This document shows, piece after piece, positions 37,243 to 47,694 of a stretch of DNA of 64,000 nt; position 1 is the stretch's first letter, and each line of letters starts with the position of its first letter. The stretch is from Aneurinibacillus thermoaerophilus. GTDB taxonomy: Bacteria > Bacillota > Bacilli > Aneurinibacillales > Aneurinibacillaceae. Where the stretch lies: positions 124,001 through 188,000 of the forward strand of contig NZ_FNDE01000001.1 in assembly GCF_900099925.1 (NCBI RefSeq), read 5' to 3'. The notes under the pieces are model-generated. The model saw only the letters and a program-made list of their open reading frames with translations. It was not told where the DNA came from and made no database searches. The translations under genes were made by a program, and so were the position numbers.

Positions 37243-37271
37243 TTGACAAATGCAAGTTTTGTAATTAATAA
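37243..37271 (+). promoter_or_regulatory. promoter of topA
   Basis: TTGACA (37243-37248), a 17-base spacer and TAATAA (37266-37271). It would give an unusually long 5' leader of about 130 bases before the topA start. Confidence 0.55.
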
Positions 37272-37298
37272 TAGGAGGAATTCTTTTCACTTGTTCAC

Positions 37299-37325
37299 GA
37301 ATAAGAACGCATGTGTTCTTACATT
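37299..37325 (+). promoter_or_regulatory. stem-loop in the topA leader
   Basis: TAAGAAC (37302-37308) and GTTCTTA (37315-37321) pair perfectly around a six-base loop; GAAT and ATTC on the flanks can lengthen the stem with a small bulge. No T-run follows. Confidence 0.45.
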
Positions 37326-37411
37326 CGTATACATGTAAAGCGAAGAAGGCAGCGCTTATGCCAAATCGGCTGCGCACGCCAAGTTTTCTGTAGCAAAAGG
37401 GGGAAACATGC

Positions 37412-39493
37412 TTGGCAGATTCACTGGTGATAGTGGAGTCTCCCGCAAAGGCGAAGACAATTGGAAAATATCTTGGGAAGAAATATATTGTCAAAGCATC
37501 GATGGGCCATGTGAGAGACTTACCGAAAAGTCAAATGGGAGTCGATATTAAAAAAGGGTTTGAGCCGAAGTACATTACGATTCGCGGCAAAGGGGACGTG
37601 CTAAAGGAGTTGCGTGATGCATCCAGAAAGGTGAAGCATGTGTATCTTGCGGCGGACCCCGATCGCGAAGGCGAAGCGATCGCCTGGCATTTGGCCCACA
37701 GTTTGAACATAGATCAGGATCAGCCTTGTCGTGTTGTCTTTAACGAGATTACCAAGCAAGCGGTCAAGGAGGCGTTCAAACATCCACGCAAAATCGACAT
37801 GGACTTGGTAAACGCCCAGCAGACGCGCCGGATTCTTGACAGGCTGGTAGGGTATAACATTTCTCCGCTGTTGTGGAAGAAAGTCAAAAAGGGGCTTAGT
37901 GCTGGGCGGGTGCAATCCGTAGCCGTAAAGCTTATTATTGACAGGGAAAAGGAAATCAACTCGTTTGTACCGGAAGAATACTGGTCGGTTACCGCACACC
38001 TAAAAGCCGGAAAAGAAACGTTTGAAGCCAAATTTTACGGATACGGCACAGAAAAAGTCGAGCTGAAATCCGAAGCGGAAGTCAAAGAATTACTGCAGAG
38101 GATTGAAGGGAAGCCGTATGTCGTTGCTGAGATCAAGAAGCGGGAGCGCAAGCGGAACCCTGCCGCGCCGTTTACGACAAGCTCCTTGCAGCAGGAAGCG
38201 GCGCGCAAGCTGAATTTCCGCGCTGCAAAAACGATGATGATCGCACAGCAGCTATATGAAGGGATTGACATCGGCGAAGAAGGCACGGTCGGCCTGATTA
38301 CGTACATGCGTACCGATTCGACGCGGGTTTCGCCTGTGGCGCAGGAGGAAGCGAAAAAATATATTACCGAGGAATACGGCGTAGAGTACGCCCTTGCTAA
38401 ACCGCGTCAGTTCGGGAAAAAAGAAGGGGCACAGGATGCACATGAAGCGATTCGTCCGACGCTCATCCATAAAGACCCGGCCTCGCTCAAAGCGTATTTA
38501 TCGCGCGACCAGCTAAAGCTGTATCGTTTGATATGGGAACGCTTCATCGCCAGCCAGATGGCCCCGGCGGTGCTCGATACGGTAACGGCGGACATCGTTG
38601 CTGGAGACGCTGTGTTCCGTGCCAGCGGTTCGCAGGTGAAGTTTCCGGGTTTTATGAAAGTGTATGTAGAAGGAACGGATGACGTTCAGAAAGAAGAAGA
38701 CAAGATGCTGCCGCCGCTTGAAGCAAAACAGGAGCTTGCGCTGGAAGAGATAGAGCCAAAACAGCATTTCACTCAGCCACCGCCGCGTTACTCCGAGGCG
38801 AGGCTTGTTAAAACGCTCGAAGAGTTGGGGATCGGACGTCCGAGCACGTACGCACCGACGCTTGAAACGATTCAGAAACGTGGGTACGTAGCATTACAGG
38901 ATCGCCGCTTTGTTCCGACCGAGCTTGGAGAAATTGTGCTTGAATTAATGGAAGAATTCTTTCCGGAAATTCTCGATACGAAGTTTACCGCCAAAATGGA
39001 GGATGAACTTGATCATATTGAAGAAGGAAAAGTGCAGTGGGATAAGGTGTTGGAAGAGTTCTATGAAGGATTCTCCAAACGCCTGGAAGTTGCGGAAAAA
39101 TATATGCGGGAAGTAGAGATTAAAGACGAAGTGGCGGACATCATGTGCGATAAATGCGGCAGCCCAATGGTGTATAAGGTTGGGCGCTACGGCAAGTTTC
39201 TCGCATGCTCTGCGTTTCCGGAGTGTCGCAATACAATGCCGATCGTCAAAGAAATCGGCGTAAATTGCCCGAAATGTGAAACCGGACAAATTGTGGAGCG
39301 TAAAAGTAAGAAGAACCGAATTTTCTACGGTTGCACAAATTATCCGAATTGTGACTTTGTTTCATGGGATAAGCCATTACCACGTGCATGTCCAAAGTGC
39401 GGCAACATGCTTGTCGAGAAAAAGGGCAAAGGCAAAAATAAAGGGCCGACTGTTCAATGCTTGGCCTGCGACTACCAAGAAGAAACATCATAA
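37412..39493 (+). CDS. topA: DNA topoisomerase I
   Basis: 693 residues. TopA relaxes negative supercoils by passing a strand through a transient single-strand break. The Toprim domain starts [20 protein letters not shown] and contains [12 protein letters not shown]; the nucleophilic tyrosine is in [10 protein letters not shown]. Three C-terminal zinc ribbons follow (CDKCG...C...C, CPKCETG...C...C, CPKCGN...C...C). The start is TTG 37412, eight bases after AAAAGGGGG. A near ATG at 37408 is out of frame. Confidence 0.97.
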   Translation: MADSLVIVESPAKAKTIGKYLGKKYIVKASMGHVRDLPKSQMGVDIKKGFEPKYITIRGKGDVLKELRDASRKVKHVYLAADPDREGEAIAWHLAHSLNIDQDQPCRVVFNEITKQAVKEAFKHPRKIDMDLVNAQQTRRILDRLVGYNISPLLWKKVKKGLSAGRVQSVAVKLIIDREKEINSFVPEEYWSVTAHLKAGKETFEAKFYGYGTEKVELKSEAEVKELLQRIEGKPYVVAEIKKRERKRNPAAPFTTSSLQQEAARKLNFRAAKTMMIAQQLYEGIDIGEEGTVGLITYMRTDSTRVSPVAQEEAKKYITEEYGVEYALAKPRQFGKKEGAQDAHEAIRPTLIHKDPASLKAYLSRDQLKLYRLIWERFIASQMAPAVLDTVTADIVAGDAVFRASGSQVKFPGFMKVYVEGTDDVQKEEDKMLPPLEAKQELALEEIEPKQHFTQPPPRYSEARLVKTLEELGIGRPSTYAPTLETIQKRGYVALQDRRFVPTELGEIVLELMEEFFPEILDTKFTAKMEDELDHIEEGKVQWDKVLEEFYEGFSKRLEVAEKYMREVEIKDEVADIMCDKCGSPMVYKVGRYGKFLACSAFPECRNTMPIVKEIGVNCPKCETGQIVERKSKKNRIFYGCTNYPNCDFVSWDKPLPRACPKCGNMLVEKKGKGKNKGPTVQCLACDYQEETS

Positions 39494-39515
39494 AAATAAG
39501 GAGTTTTACGGAGCG

Positions 39516-40835
39516 ATGGAAAAAGTAAAAGTCATCGGAGCTGGGTTGGCAGGCAGCGAAGCGGCCTGGCAAATCGCCGAACAGGGTGTTGATGTCATTC
39601 TGTATGAAATGCGCCCTGTGCGCCAAACTCCGGCCCATCACACCGATAAATTCGCGGAGCTGGTGTGCAGTAACTCACTGCGCGCCAATTCGTTGACCAA
39701 TGCTGTGGGCATTTTAAAAGAAGAGATGCGCCGCCTTTCGTCCGTTATTATTCGTTCGGCCGACAATTGTTCTGTGCCGGCTGGAGGAGCGCTTGCAGTG
39801 GACAGACACGAATTTGCCGATGCCGTAACAAGAAGCGTGCGCAATCATCCACGCATCGAGGTGTGCAATAAAGAGATCACGGAGATTCCAGATGGGATTG
39901 TCGTTATTGCTACCGGTCCGCTAACATCACCTGATTTGTCCAAGAAACTGCAAGAGTTGACGGGCGAAGAGTATTTGTATTTCTATGATGCGGCGGCGCC
40001 GATCATTGACAAAGAAACGATCGATATGAACAAAGTGTTTTTGGCTTCCCGTTATGGTAAGGGAGAAGCAGCTTATCTTAATTGTCCGATGACGGAAGAA
40101 GAATTTGACGCATTTTATGAGGCACTGATTACAGCAGAAGAAGTGCCGCTTAAAGAATTTGAAGAGCAGATTTTCTTCGAAGGGTGCATGCCGATTGAAG
40201 TAATGGCCAAGCGCGGTAAACAGACGATGTTATTCGGGCCGCTGAAGCCGGTCGGGCTCATTGATCCGCGCACCGGAAAACAGCCGTACGCGGTCGTGCA
40301 GTTACGCCAGGACAATAGTGCCGGCACATTATACAATATTGTCGGTTTCCAGACGCACCTTAAGTGGCCGGAACAAAAGCGGGTATTTCGGATGATACCC
40401 GGGCTTGAAAATGCGGAAATCGTGCGTTATGGCGTGATTCACCGTAATACGTTTATCAATTCTCCACGTTTGTTAAAGCCGACATACCAATATAAAGACA
40501 GAGATACCTTGTTTTTCGCTGGACAGATGACTGGTGTGGAAGGATATGTAGAGTCCGCCGCTTCCGGATTGATTGCAGGTATTAACGCCGCGCGTCTTGC
40601 GCGCGGGCTTGAGCCCCTGGTATTTCCGCCGGAGACGGCGATGGGCAGTATGGCGCATTATATCACAACGGCAAACCCGGACAATTTCCAGCCTATGAAC
40701 GCAAATTTTGGCTTATTTCCGCCGCTTGAAAGCAACATCCGCAACAAAAAAGAACGGTATGAACAGTATGCGAAGCGGGCGTTAGATAAAATTCAGAATT
40801 TTTCTCGAAGCGTTCACAATTTAAGTTGCAGCTAG
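39516..40835 (+). CDS. trmFO: methylenetetrahydrofolate-tRNA-(uracil-5-)-methyltransferase TrmFO
   Basis: 439 residues. TrmFO uses folate and FADH2 to make ribothymidine at position 54 of tRNA in Gram-positive bacteria. The FAD-binding N-terminus reads [16 protein letters not shown]; other hallmarks are [15 protein letters not shown] and [19 protein letters not shown] 39516 is placed by homology; AAGGAG lies 12 bases upstream, a rather long spacing. The gene is 22 bp after topA. Confidence 0.96.
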   Translation: MEKVKVIGAGLAGSEAAWQIAEQGVDVILYEMRPVRQTPAHHTDKFAELVCSNSLRANSLTNAVGILKEEMRRLSSVIIRSADNCSVPAGGALAVDRHEFADAVTRSVRNHPRIEVCNKEITEIPDGIVVIATGPLTSPDLSKKLQELTGEEYLYFYDAAAPIIDKETIDMNKVFLASRYGKGEAAYLNCPMTEEEFDAFYEALITAEEVPLKEFEEQIFFEGCMPIEVMAKRGKQTMLFGPLKPVGLIDPRTGKQPYAVVQLRQDNSAGTLYNIVGFQTHLKWPEQKRVFRMIPGLENAEIVRYGVIHRNTFINSPRLLKPTYQYKDRDTLFFAGQMTGVEGYVESAASGLIAGINAARLARGLEPLVFPPETAMGSMAHYITTANPDNFQPMNANFGLFPPLESNIRNKKERYEQYAKRALDKIQNFSRSVHNLSCS

Positions 40836-40855
40836 CGATGGGGTTATGTTATACT
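40826..40855 (+). promoter_or_regulatory. promoter of xerC-clpQY-codY
   Basis: TTGCAG (40826-40831), an 18-base spacer and TATACT (40850-40855) with a TGn extension (TGTTATACT). A leader of about 110 bases follows, with a 7-bp stem TACGGGA/TCCCGTA (40913-40919 and 40935-40941). Confidence 0.65.
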
Positions 40856-40971
40856 AACGACGGTTAAAAGCTGGATTCTCCCTGTGGGGAAAGTATTTTT
40901 GGAAATGATGTGTACGGGATGCGGCGTTGCTGCGTCCCGTATGCATTGTTGCTCGGGTAGGAGGTACACAA

Positions 40972-41874
40972 ATGGAAGCCTTGGAGTCTGATCGCCTGCT
41001 TTTGCTGTTTAAACAGTACTTGCAGATTGAAAAAAACGCTTCGCCTCTGACGATTGCGAACTATGAGAAAGACATCCGGGCTTTTGCGGCGTTTATGAAG
41101 CAGCATGACGTAACAGCATATGCTGCTGTTTCTTATGTTCATGTTCGCAGTTATTTGACGGAATTGCACAGGCAAAACTACGCTCGTCGCTCAATTGCGC
41201 GAAAATTATCAAGCCTGCGAAGTTTTTACCGTTTTTTACTACGTGAAGAACTGGTGGGGCACAATCCGTTCGCGATGACCGCAACGCCAAAGCTGGAAAA
41301 GAAGCTTCCGAATTTTTTATTTCCGAAAGAAGTTGAAGCGATTTTGCAGTTGCCGGATACAAAGACACCGCTCGGGCTAAGGGATCGAGCCATACTCGAG
41401 ATGCTATACGCCAGTGGAATGCGCGTGTCGGAGCTTGTTGGCTTGACCATCCGTTCCGTTGATACACTTGCAGGTACGGCTCTCGTATTCGGAAAGGGCG
41501 CAAAAGAAAGATATGTTCCGCTCGGGCAACACGCGCTTGTTGCCTATAAACAATACATACAGCGCGGTCGCCCGTTCTTATGCAAACAGATGAAAAACGA
41601 TGCTTTGTTTGTTAACGTTCGGGGGGAGCCGCTCACAGACCGCAGCGTGCGCCGCATAATTAACAAATATGTGAAACAAACAAGCGAGCTTTTAAAAGTA
41701 AGTCCGCATACGTTTCGCCATACGTTTGCTACCCACTTGCTGGAGAATGGTGCGGATTTGCGAAGCGTGCAAGAAATGCTTGGACATGCAAGCATTTCTT
41801 CAACGCAAATTTACACGCACGTAACGCGGGAGAGGATGCGATTTGTTTACAATCAGGCTCATCCGCGGGCGTAA
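40972..41874 (+). CDS. xerC: tyrosine recombinase XerC
   Basis: 300 residues. XerC (CodV) acts with XerD at dif to resolve chromosome dimers. The N-terminal SAM-like domain ([23 protein letters not shown]) is followed by a catalytic domain with [11 protein letters not shown] (Arg), [13 protein letters not shown] (His and Arg), [15 protein letters not shown] (His and Tyr). ATG 40972 lies behind GTAGGAGGT. First gene of the codV-clpQ-clpY-codY operon of Bacillales. Not a phage integrase: no phage genes or att sites are near. Confidence 0.95.
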   Translation: MEALESDRLLLLFKQYLQIEKNASPLTIANYEKDIRAFAAFMKQHDVTAYAAVSYVHVRSYLTELHRQNYARRSIARKLSSLRSFYRFLLREELVGHNPFAMTATPKLEKKLPNFLFPKEVEAILQLPDTKTPLGLRDRAILEMLYASGMRVSELVGLTIRSVDTLAGTALVFGKGAKERYVPLGQHALVAYKQYIQRGRPFLCKQMKNDALFVNVRGEPLTDRSVRRIINKYVKQTSELLKVSPHTFRHTFATHLLENGADLRSVQEMLGHASISSTQIYTHVTRERMRFVYNQAHPRA

Positions 41875-41900
41875 AACCAATAGATTATGGAGGGAAGTCA

Positions 41901-42449
41901 ATGGATATGACTTTTCACGCCACCACCATTTTTGCCGTGCGTCATAACGGAGGAGCAGCGATGGCTGGCGACGGGCAAGTAACGATGGGCAACGCTGTGG
42001 TTATGAAACAAACGGCCAAAAAAGTGCGGCGCCTTTATCATGGTCAAGTTGTGGCTGGATTTGCCGGTTCTGTTGCTGACGCGATTACGCTTTTTGAGAA
42101 GTTTGAGGCCAAACTCGATGAACACCACGGCAATTTGCCGCGGGCGGCGGTGGAGCTTGCGAAGGACTGGCGGCTTGACAAAGTGTTGCGCAAGCTGGAA
42201 GCGCTCATGATTGTGATGGATAAGGAACATATGCTTTTAATCTCGGGAACTGGAGAAATCATTGAACCAGATGACGGGATTCTGGCTATCGGCTCGGGAG
42301 GCAATTACGCGCTTGCGGCAGGCCGCGCGCTGAAAAAGCACGCTCCGAATTTAACCGCACGAGAGATTGCAACAGCGGCATTGACGGCGGCAGCTGATAT
42401 TTGCGTCTATACAAATCATAACCTTGTTGTGGAAGAAATTCATGAATGA
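41901..42449 (+). CDS. hslV: ATP-dependent protease peptidase subunit HslV (ClpQ)
   Basis: 182 residues from ATG 41901. HslV forms the two-ring peptidase that works with HslU. The core [11 protein letters not shown]...[10 protein letters not shown] and [15 protein letters not shown] is typical. The N-terminus reads MDMTFHATT: the ATG at 41907 would expose Thr after Met removal, matching the N-terminal nucleophile of the family, but GGAGGG is spaced better for 41901 (6 bases against 12). B. subtilis ClpQ has MSSFHATT with a serine nucleophile. It is 26 bp after xerC and its stop precedes hslU by 16 bp. Confidence 0.95.
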   Translation: MDMTFHATTIFAVRHNGGAAMAGDGQVTMGNAVVMKQTAKKVRRLYHGQVVAGFAGSVADAITLFEKFEAKLDEHHGNLPRAAVELAKDWRLDKVLRKLEALMIVMDKEHMLLISGTGEIIEPDDGILAIGSGGNYALAAGRALKKHAPNLTAREIATAALTAAADICVYTNHNLVVEEIHE

Positions 42450-42465
42450 CGAGGAGGCTGTGCCC

Positions 42466-43866
42466 TTGAAAAACCCTGAACGTTTAACCCCGAAACAAAT
42501 TGTTGAACAGCTTGATCATTTCATTGTGGGACAAAAGCAAGCGAAACGCTCGGTGGCGATCGCTTTAAGGAACCGGTACCGCCGCAGTTTGCTTCCGGAA
42601 GAAATCCGCGACGAAATCGTGCCGAAAAACATTCTGATGATCGGTCCGACCGGGGTGGGTAAAACGGAGATTGCAAGACGTCTTGCCAAGTTAACCGGAG
42701 CGCCGTTTATTAAAGTGGAAGCCACAAAGTTTACGGAAGTAGGCTATGTGGGGCGCGATGTCGAGTCAATGGTGCGAGATTTGGTAGAGACAGCTATACG
42801 CATGGTCAAAGCGGAGAAAACCGAACAGGTGAAAGATAAAGCAGAAGCGATGGCGAACGAACGGATTGTGCATATTCTCGTTCCAGGCAAGCACGCCAAT
42901 AAATCTTTTAAAAACCCGTTGGAGATGTTATTCGGGGGAAACCAGAATACGTACCAATCTGCAACTGGCGATGCGGATGATCTTTCAGTATCTCAACAGC
43001 GGCGCCAAGTAGCCCATCAACTGGCGATGGGACAGCTGGAGGACACCGTCATAGAAATTGAAGTAGAAGATACGGCGCCGACGATGTTTGATATGTTTTC
43101 AGGCTCAGGAATGGATCAAATGGGTATCAATATGCAGGAGATGCTAGGAAGCCTCTTGCCCAAAAGAATGAAAAAGCGAAAACTCCCCATAAGGGAAGCA
43201 CGTAAAGTGCTGATCATGCAGGAGGCACAAAAATTGATTGATATGGATGAAGTCATCCAAGAATCAATCGAACGCGCGGAACAGAGCGGGATCATCTTTA
43301 TTGATGAGATAGACAAAATTGCCGGTAAAGAGACCAACTCTGCCCAGGTTTCGCGTGAAGGCGTACAGCGCGATATCCTGCCGATTGTGGAAGGTTCGAC
43401 GGTAATGACGAAATATGGTCCGGTGAAAACCGACTACATTTTATTTATTGCCGCCGGTGCGTTTCATATGGCGAAGCCGTCTGACTTGATTCCGGAGCTT
43501 CAGGGACGGTTCCCGATTCGTGTGGAATTAGATAGCCTGCGGGTAGAAGATTTTGTCCAGATTTTAACCGAACCGAAAAACGCTTTGATAAAACAATATG
43601 TCTCTTTATTGGAAACAGAAGGAATAAAAGTTGAATTTTCTGACGAAGCTATTAAAGAGATTGCTAAACTCGCAGCCGAGGTGAATCAAAACACAGATAA
43701 TATCGGGGCTAGACGACTGCATACGATCATGGAAAAGTTATTAGAGGATTTATCATTTGAAGCTTCTGATATTACGCTAGAGAAAGTTGTGATTACCCCG
43801 GAATATGTGAGAGAAAAATTGAAAGACATCGTAGAAGATCGAGACTTAAGTCGCTATATTCTGTAA
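42466..43866 (+). CDS. hslU: ATP-dependent protease ATPase subunit HslU (ClpY)
   Basis: 466 residues from the TTG at 42466, which gives [17 protein letters not shown] as in relatives and follows GAGGAGG by nine bases. HslU is a hexameric AAA+ unfoldase. Walker A is [13 protein letters not shown], Walker [10 protein letters not shown], and the pore/sensor region follows [14 protein letters not shown]. The insertion (I) domain lies at about 110-230. The C-terminus ends SRYIL, the hydrophobic tail that docks into HslV. codY is 23 bp downstream. Confidence 0.96.
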   Translation: MKNPERLTPKQIVEQLDHFIVGQKQAKRSVAIALRNRYRRSLLPEEIRDEIVPKNILMIGPTGVGKTEIARRLAKLTGAPFIKVEATKFTEVGYVGRDVESMVRDLVETAIRMVKAEKTEQVKDKAEAMANERIVHILVPGKHANKSFKNPLEMLFGGNQNTYQSATGDADDLSVSQQRRQVAHQLAMGQLEDTVIEIEVEDTAPTMFDMFSGSGMDQMGINMQEMLGSLLPKRMKKRKLPIREARKVLIMQEAQKLIDMDEVIQESIERAEQSGIIFIDEIDKIAGKETNSAQVSREGVQRDILPIVEGSTVMTKYGPVKTDYILFIAAGAFHMAKPSDLIPELQGRFPIRVELDSLRVEDFVQILTEPKNALIKQYVSLLETEGIKVEFSDEAIKEIAKLAAEVNQNTDNIGARRLHTIMEKLLEDLSFEASDITLEKVVITPEYVREKLKDIVEDRDLSRYIL

Positions 43867-43889
43867 AATTTGAAGGAGGAAGTATAATA

Positions 43890-44669
43890 ATGGATTTGTT
43901 ATCAAAAATTCGTCGCATTAATCGTTTGTTACAAAAAACGGCAGGACATCCGGTAAACTTTATGGAAATGGCAGAGGTCATGAGCGAGATTATCGGAGCA
44001 AACATTTTCGTTCTTAGCCGTAAAGGAAAAATTCTTGGTTATGCTATCGCGCAGGAAGTAGACAATGACCGTATCCGCAAAATGCTTGAAGAACGTCGTT
44101 TCCCAGGTGATTACAGCACACAGCTGCTGCGCCTTGACGAAACGTCGGCTAACCTTGACATCGATAGTCCGTATACTGCATTTCCGGTAGAAATGAAAGA
44201 TTTATTTAAGAAAGGGTTAACAACCATCGTTCCGGTTATCGGCGGGGGGGATCGCCTCGGAACGCTTGTTCTGGCACGCTTGAACGAGAAATTTACGGAT
44301 GACGATCTTGTGCTGGCCGAAGTGGGTGCGACTGTAGTAGGCATGGAAATTTTGCGGGAGCGTGCTGAAGAAATCGAGCAGGAAGCTCGAAGCAAGGCGG
44401 TTGTGCAAATGGCTATCGGCTCTCTATCTTACAGTGAGCTAGAAGCGGTGGAGCATATCTTTGAGGAATTGGATGCAAAAGAAGGATTGCTGGTTGCAAG
44501 TAAAATTGCCGATCGTGTAGGCATTACACGCTCCGTTATCGTAAACGCGTTGCGCAAATTGGAAAGCGCCGGCGTTATCGAATCACGTTCCCTCGGTATG
44601 AAAGGTACCTATATTAAAATCTTAAATGAAAAGCTTTTACCTGAACTTGAAAAATTAAAAACTTCGTAA
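43890..44669 (+). CDS. codY: GTP-sensing transcriptional repressor CodY
   Basis: 259 residues. CodY represses stationary-phase, amino-acid and motility genes when GTP and branched-chain amino acids are plentiful. The N-terminal GAF domain (about 1-150) binds isoleucine and valine; the C-terminal winged helix contains [32 protein letters not shown]. It ends the xerC operon at a strong terminator, directly upstream of the flagellar operon that CodY represses in B. subtilis. Confidence 0.98.
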   Translation: MDLLSKIRRINRLLQKTAGHPVNFMEMAEVMSEIIGANIFVLSRKGKILGYAIAQEVDNDRIRKMLEERRFPGDYSTQLLRLDETSANLDIDSPYTAFPVEMKDLFKKGLTTIVPVIGGGDRLGTLVLARLNEKFTDDDLVLAEVGATVVGMEILRERAEEIEQEARSKAVVQMAIGSLSYSELEAVEHIFEELDAKEGLLVASKIADRVGITRSVIVNALRKLESAGVIESRSLGMKGTYIKILNEKLLPELEKLKTS

Positions 44670-44693
44670 AACAGATAAGACTTTCGTCTGGTA

Positions 44694-44725
44694 AAAAGGC
44701 CCTATCTTTCGGATAGGGCCTTGTT
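44694..44725 (+). terminator. terminator of codY
   Basis: AAGGCCCTATC (44696-44706), a TTTCG loop, and GATAGGGCCTT (44712-44722), followed by GTTCATTTT. Confidence 0.85.
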
Positions 44726-44784
44726 CATTTTAGACAATCTGCTAATATTAAAGTTGTTACCTGTATATGTTATATTTTGTCGAA

Positions 44785-44813
44785 TTGGCAATATTTTTAT
44801 CCTTTTCTATAGA
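44785..44813 (+). promoter_or_regulatory. SigA-type promoter of the fla/che operon
   Basis: TTGGCA (44785-44790), a 17-base spacer and TATAGA (44808-44813), 52 bp before flgB. No convincing SigD-type promoter or CodY box was found in the gap by eye. Confidence 0.6.
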
Positions 44814-44865
44814 ATATTACGGGGGATATTTGACCCAATTTATGGCAAGAGGGAGGGGAAGAAAG

Positions 44866-45276
44866 ATGCTTATGACACAGACATTGACAATTTTGGAAAA
44901 AGCACTGGACGCTGCGACCATGCGTCAAAAGGCCATTAGTAACAATATTGCGAACGTGGATACTCCTTATTATAAATCACAGTCAGTGACCTTTGAAAGT
45001 GAGCTGCAAAGGGCGCTTTCAAGAACGGAGACTACTTTTTCTGCATACAGGACGGATAAAAAACATATTGCTTTTGGCACATCTTCTTTGATGGACGTTC
45101 GCCCCCGACTTCAAATCGACTCTTCTATTGGACCTATGCAAAATACAGCGAATAATGTCGATTTGGACTTTGAAATGACGAATTTGGCGAAAAACCAGCT
45201 TTGGTATAACGCCTTAGTCCAACAGACTGCTGGACAGTTTACAAAACTGAGAGCGGTAATAGGAGGGAAGGCATAG
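44866..45276 (+). CDS. flgB: flagellar basal body rod protein FlgB
   Basis: 136 residues from ATG 44866, seven bases after GGGAGGGG. FlgB is a proximal rod subunit exported by the flagellar type III system. The rod-family motif is seen in MRQKAISNNIANVDTPYYK. It is the first gene of the fla/che operon; the last base of its stop codon is the first base of the flgC start. Confidence 0.96.
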   Translation: MLMTQTLTILEKALDAATMRQKAISNNIANVDTPYYKSQSVTFESELQRALSRTETTFSAYRTDKKHIAFGTSSLMDVRPRLQIDSSIGPMQNTANNVDLDFEMTNLAKNQLWYNALVQQTAGQFTKLRAVIGGKA

Positions 45277-45737
45277 TGACACTATTTGGCAGTTTTGATA
45301 CGAGCGCTTCCGCATTAACGGCAAACCGTCTGAGAATGGATATCATATCCAGCAACATTGCGAACGCGAATACGACGCGCGGAGAATACGTAAATGGACG
45401 GTGGGAGCCCTACAAAAGAAAAATGGCTATTATCGAACCAAAAACAGGCGCTTCTAGTTTCGAAAATTTTTTGCAAGCGGCTGTGGGACGGACCGGGCCG
45501 ATGCCGATAAACGGTGTGCGGGTTACACGCATCGTAGAGGATCGAACGCCTCCGAAAATGATGTATGATCCGACCCATCCGGATGCGGATGAAAGAGGAT
45601 ATGTGGCGCTTCCAAATGTGGATATGTTAAAAGAGATGATCGATTTGATGTCTACGACAAGGGCGTATGAATCAAATGTAACCGCGATTAACGCCGCGAA
45701 AGCGATGGCGATGAAAGCACTGGAGATTAGTAAGTAA
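45276..45737 (+). CDS. flgC: flagellar basal body rod protein FlgC
   Basis: 153 residues, GTG start overlapping the flgB stop by one base. FlgC is a proximal rod subunit; it shows LTANRLRMDIISSNIANANTT near the N-terminus and the C-terminal coiled segment with MLKEMIDLMSTTRAYESNVTA that packs in the rod. Confidence 0.97.
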   Translation: MTLFGSFDTSASALTANRLRMDIISSNIANANTTRGEYVNGRWEPYKRKMAIIEPKTGASSFENFLQAAVGRTGPMPINGVRVTRIVEDRTPPKMMYDPTHPDADERGYVALPNVDMLKEMIDLMSTTRAYESNVTAINAAKAMAMKALEISK

Positions 45738-45748
45738 GGAGAGGGAAT

Positions 45749-46054
45749 ATGGTAGAGAGAATTGGAGCAGAGCTGCCGTCAATTTCCGTTCAAGATAAAG
45801 TGCCAACAGGTGCCCCTACGCCTTATGAAGTCACAACATCGTTTGCTTCTTATTTGAAAAATGCGCTCCATGAAGTGAATGCACTTCAGAAAGCAAGCGA
45901 GAAAATGAACCAAGGGCTGGCCGCAGGGCAGATCCAAGATTTACACCAGGTCATGATCGCCTCGCAAAAGTCAGGCATCGCACTTGAACTGACGATGCAG
46001 CTTCGTAACAAAGTGGTAGAAGCCTACCAGGAAATAATGAGAATGCAAATCTAG
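45749..46054 (+). CDS. fliE: flagellar hook-basal body protein FliE
   Basis: 101 residues. FliE joins the MS ring to the rod. The C-terminal half is typical: QDLHQVMIASQKSGIALELTMQLRNKVVEAYQEIMRMQI. ATG 45749 follows AAGGAGAGGG, 11 bp after flgC. Confidence 0.96.
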   Translation: MVERIGAELPSISVQDKVPTGAPTPYEVTTSFASYLKNALHEVNALQKASEKMNQGLAAGQIQDLHQVMIASQKSGIALELTMQLRNKVVEAYQEIMRMQI

Positions 46055-46095
46055 CACTAGTTAGTAATTTATGAAGGTAATTGGCGGGGTGGAGG

Positions 46096-47679
46096 ATGAA
46101 CGAGAAATTGCAGCAATGGCGGGAGAAAATCATAGAGTTTTCAGGCCGCCTTTCAAAGAAACAAAAAATAATGCTAGGCGCAATTACCGCTTTTCTTATT
46201 ATATCGGCAACGTTAGCAATTTATATAGCCTCCAGACCGAATTATGTGCCGCTGTTCGGCGGAAACTTGACGGAAGTGGACGTGGCGCAGATCAAGACGG
46301 AACTGGATGCGATGGGATACAGCGGTAAATATAAAATTGAAGGCAATCGTGTGCTTGTCCCTGAAAAAGACAAATACAATCTGGCGGCTGATTTGACGGC
46401 CAAAGGGGTTCCGAAAGGCGAAGGAGTCCGGCTTGATATTTTTAGCCAGAATATTGGCATGGGAATGACCGATCGCCAATTCGATGTTGTAGAGCGCGAC
46501 GCGATGCAAAACCAGCTTGCGGATTTGTTGAAAACGGTCGACGGTGTGAGCGATGCCAAAGTCATTTTGACGATGCCGGAAGAAACGGTGTTTGTCCGCG
46601 AAGACGGGGCTAAAGCGACCGCTTCTATCGTGGTTCAGGTAGAACCGGGCAAATCGCTTACGCAGCCGCAGATTAACGCGTTGTATAATCTTGTTTCTAA
46701 AAGCGTGCCGAATCTACCAAAAGAAAATATCGTCATTATGAACCAGTATAGCGAAATGCTAGAGATGATGGAAGATGAAGGCGATGCGTTTGCTCTTACC
46801 CAGTATGAGCAACAGCGCAAAATCAAAAAGGATATTGAAAATGATATCCAGAAAAACTTACAAAATATGTTAGGCACCATTCTTGGGCGCGATAAAGTAT
46901 TTGTATATACATATGTAAAGTTGAATTTTGATAAGATACAGCGCGAAGAACAATTGGTGGAGCCTGTGGACAAGGAAAACAATGAAGGAATTATTATTAG
47001 TGCAGAAAAAATCCAGGAAACGTACTCGGGTAAAGGTGTCCCGGCCGGAGGTACCGCCGGAACCGGAGAGACACAGATTCCGGGTTATGCAGGAGCCACA
47101 GGTGGAGAAGGCAGCGAATATGAAAAGATGGAAGAACGTGTAAACCGGGAAGTCAACCGGATTAAGCAAAATATTGTTGGTCAGCCGTATAAAATTGAAG
47201 ACATTTCCATTAGTGTCGGAGTAGAGCCCCCAAATCCAAACGACCCGGCGAGTTTAACGCCGCAGGTGCAGGAGGAAATTCAACAAATTATTGGGAATGT
47301 CGTACGTGCTTCTCTATCGTCTCAGGGCACTCAGCTTACGCAGGAGCAGATTGATCAACGGGTGAAAGTGTTTGCCCAGGCGTTTAACGGTAAGCCGGAA
47401 GTGGCGTCAGAGAAAAATAATTGGCTCACCATTTTGCTTGCAAGCGGCATTGGGCTTTTGGTAATAGGAGCTGTCGTGGTATTCATAGTCATGCGCAGAC
47501 GAAGAAACGCGGCTGCAGTGGAAGCAGAGGAATTAGAGCAACGATCGTTTGAAATTCCGGATCTGCAGCAGGCCGAAGATGGGGAGGACGTGATTGTGCG
47601 CAAGCAGCTTGAAAAGCTTGCCAAAGAGAAGCCGGAAGAGTTTGTTAATTTGTTGCGCACTTGGTTAGTAGAGGAATAG
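46096..47679 (+). CDS. fliF: flagellar MS-ring protein FliF
   Basis: 527 residues. FliF builds the MS ring in the membrane. It has a membrane helix near residues 25-45 (AITAFLIISATLAIYIA), YscJ-like ring domains, and a second helix near 445-465 (LTILLASGIGLLVIGAVVVFIV) before the cytoplasmic tail that binds FliG. ATG 46096 is chosen by homology; the ribosome-binding bases GGGGTGGAGG are very close to it, and TTG 46081 is a possible alternative. Confidence 0.96.
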   Translation: MNEKLQQWREKIIEFSGRLSKKQKIMLGAITAFLIISATLAIYIASRPNYVPLFGGNLTEVDVAQIKTELDAMGYSGKYKIEGNRVLVPEKDKYNLAADLTAKGVPKGEGVRLDIFSQNIGMGMTDRQFDVVERDAMQNQLADLLKTVDGVSDAKVILTMPEETVFVREDGAKATASIVVQVEPGKSLTQPQINALYNLVSKSVPNLPKENIVIMNQYSEMLEMMEDEGDAFALTQYEQQRKIKKDIENDIQKNLQNMLGTILGRDKVFVYTYVKLNFDKIQREEQLVEPVDKENNEGIIISAEKIQETYSGKGVPAGGTAGTGETQIPGYAGATGGEGSEYEKMEERVNREVNRIKQNIVGQPYKIEDISISVGVEPPNPNDPASLTPQVQEEIQQIIGNVVRASLSSQGTQLTQEQIDQRVKVFAQAFNGKPEVASEKNNWLTILLASGIGLLVIGAVVVFIVMRRRRNAAAVEAEELEQRSFEIPDLQQAEDGEDVIVRKQLEKLAKEKPEEFVNLLRTWLVEE

Positions 47680-47694
47680 GAGTGAGGGATGTAA

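Noticed and set aside
40972-41874. Tyrosine recombinase as sign of an integrated element
   Set aside because: It is the housekeeping XerC in its usual operon with hslVU and codY; no att repeats, phage genes or integrase neighbours are present.
44754-44776. TTGTTA...TATATT as a second fla/che promoter
   Set aside because: The spacer would be only 11 bases; the TTGGCA-17-TATAGA pair downstream is better.
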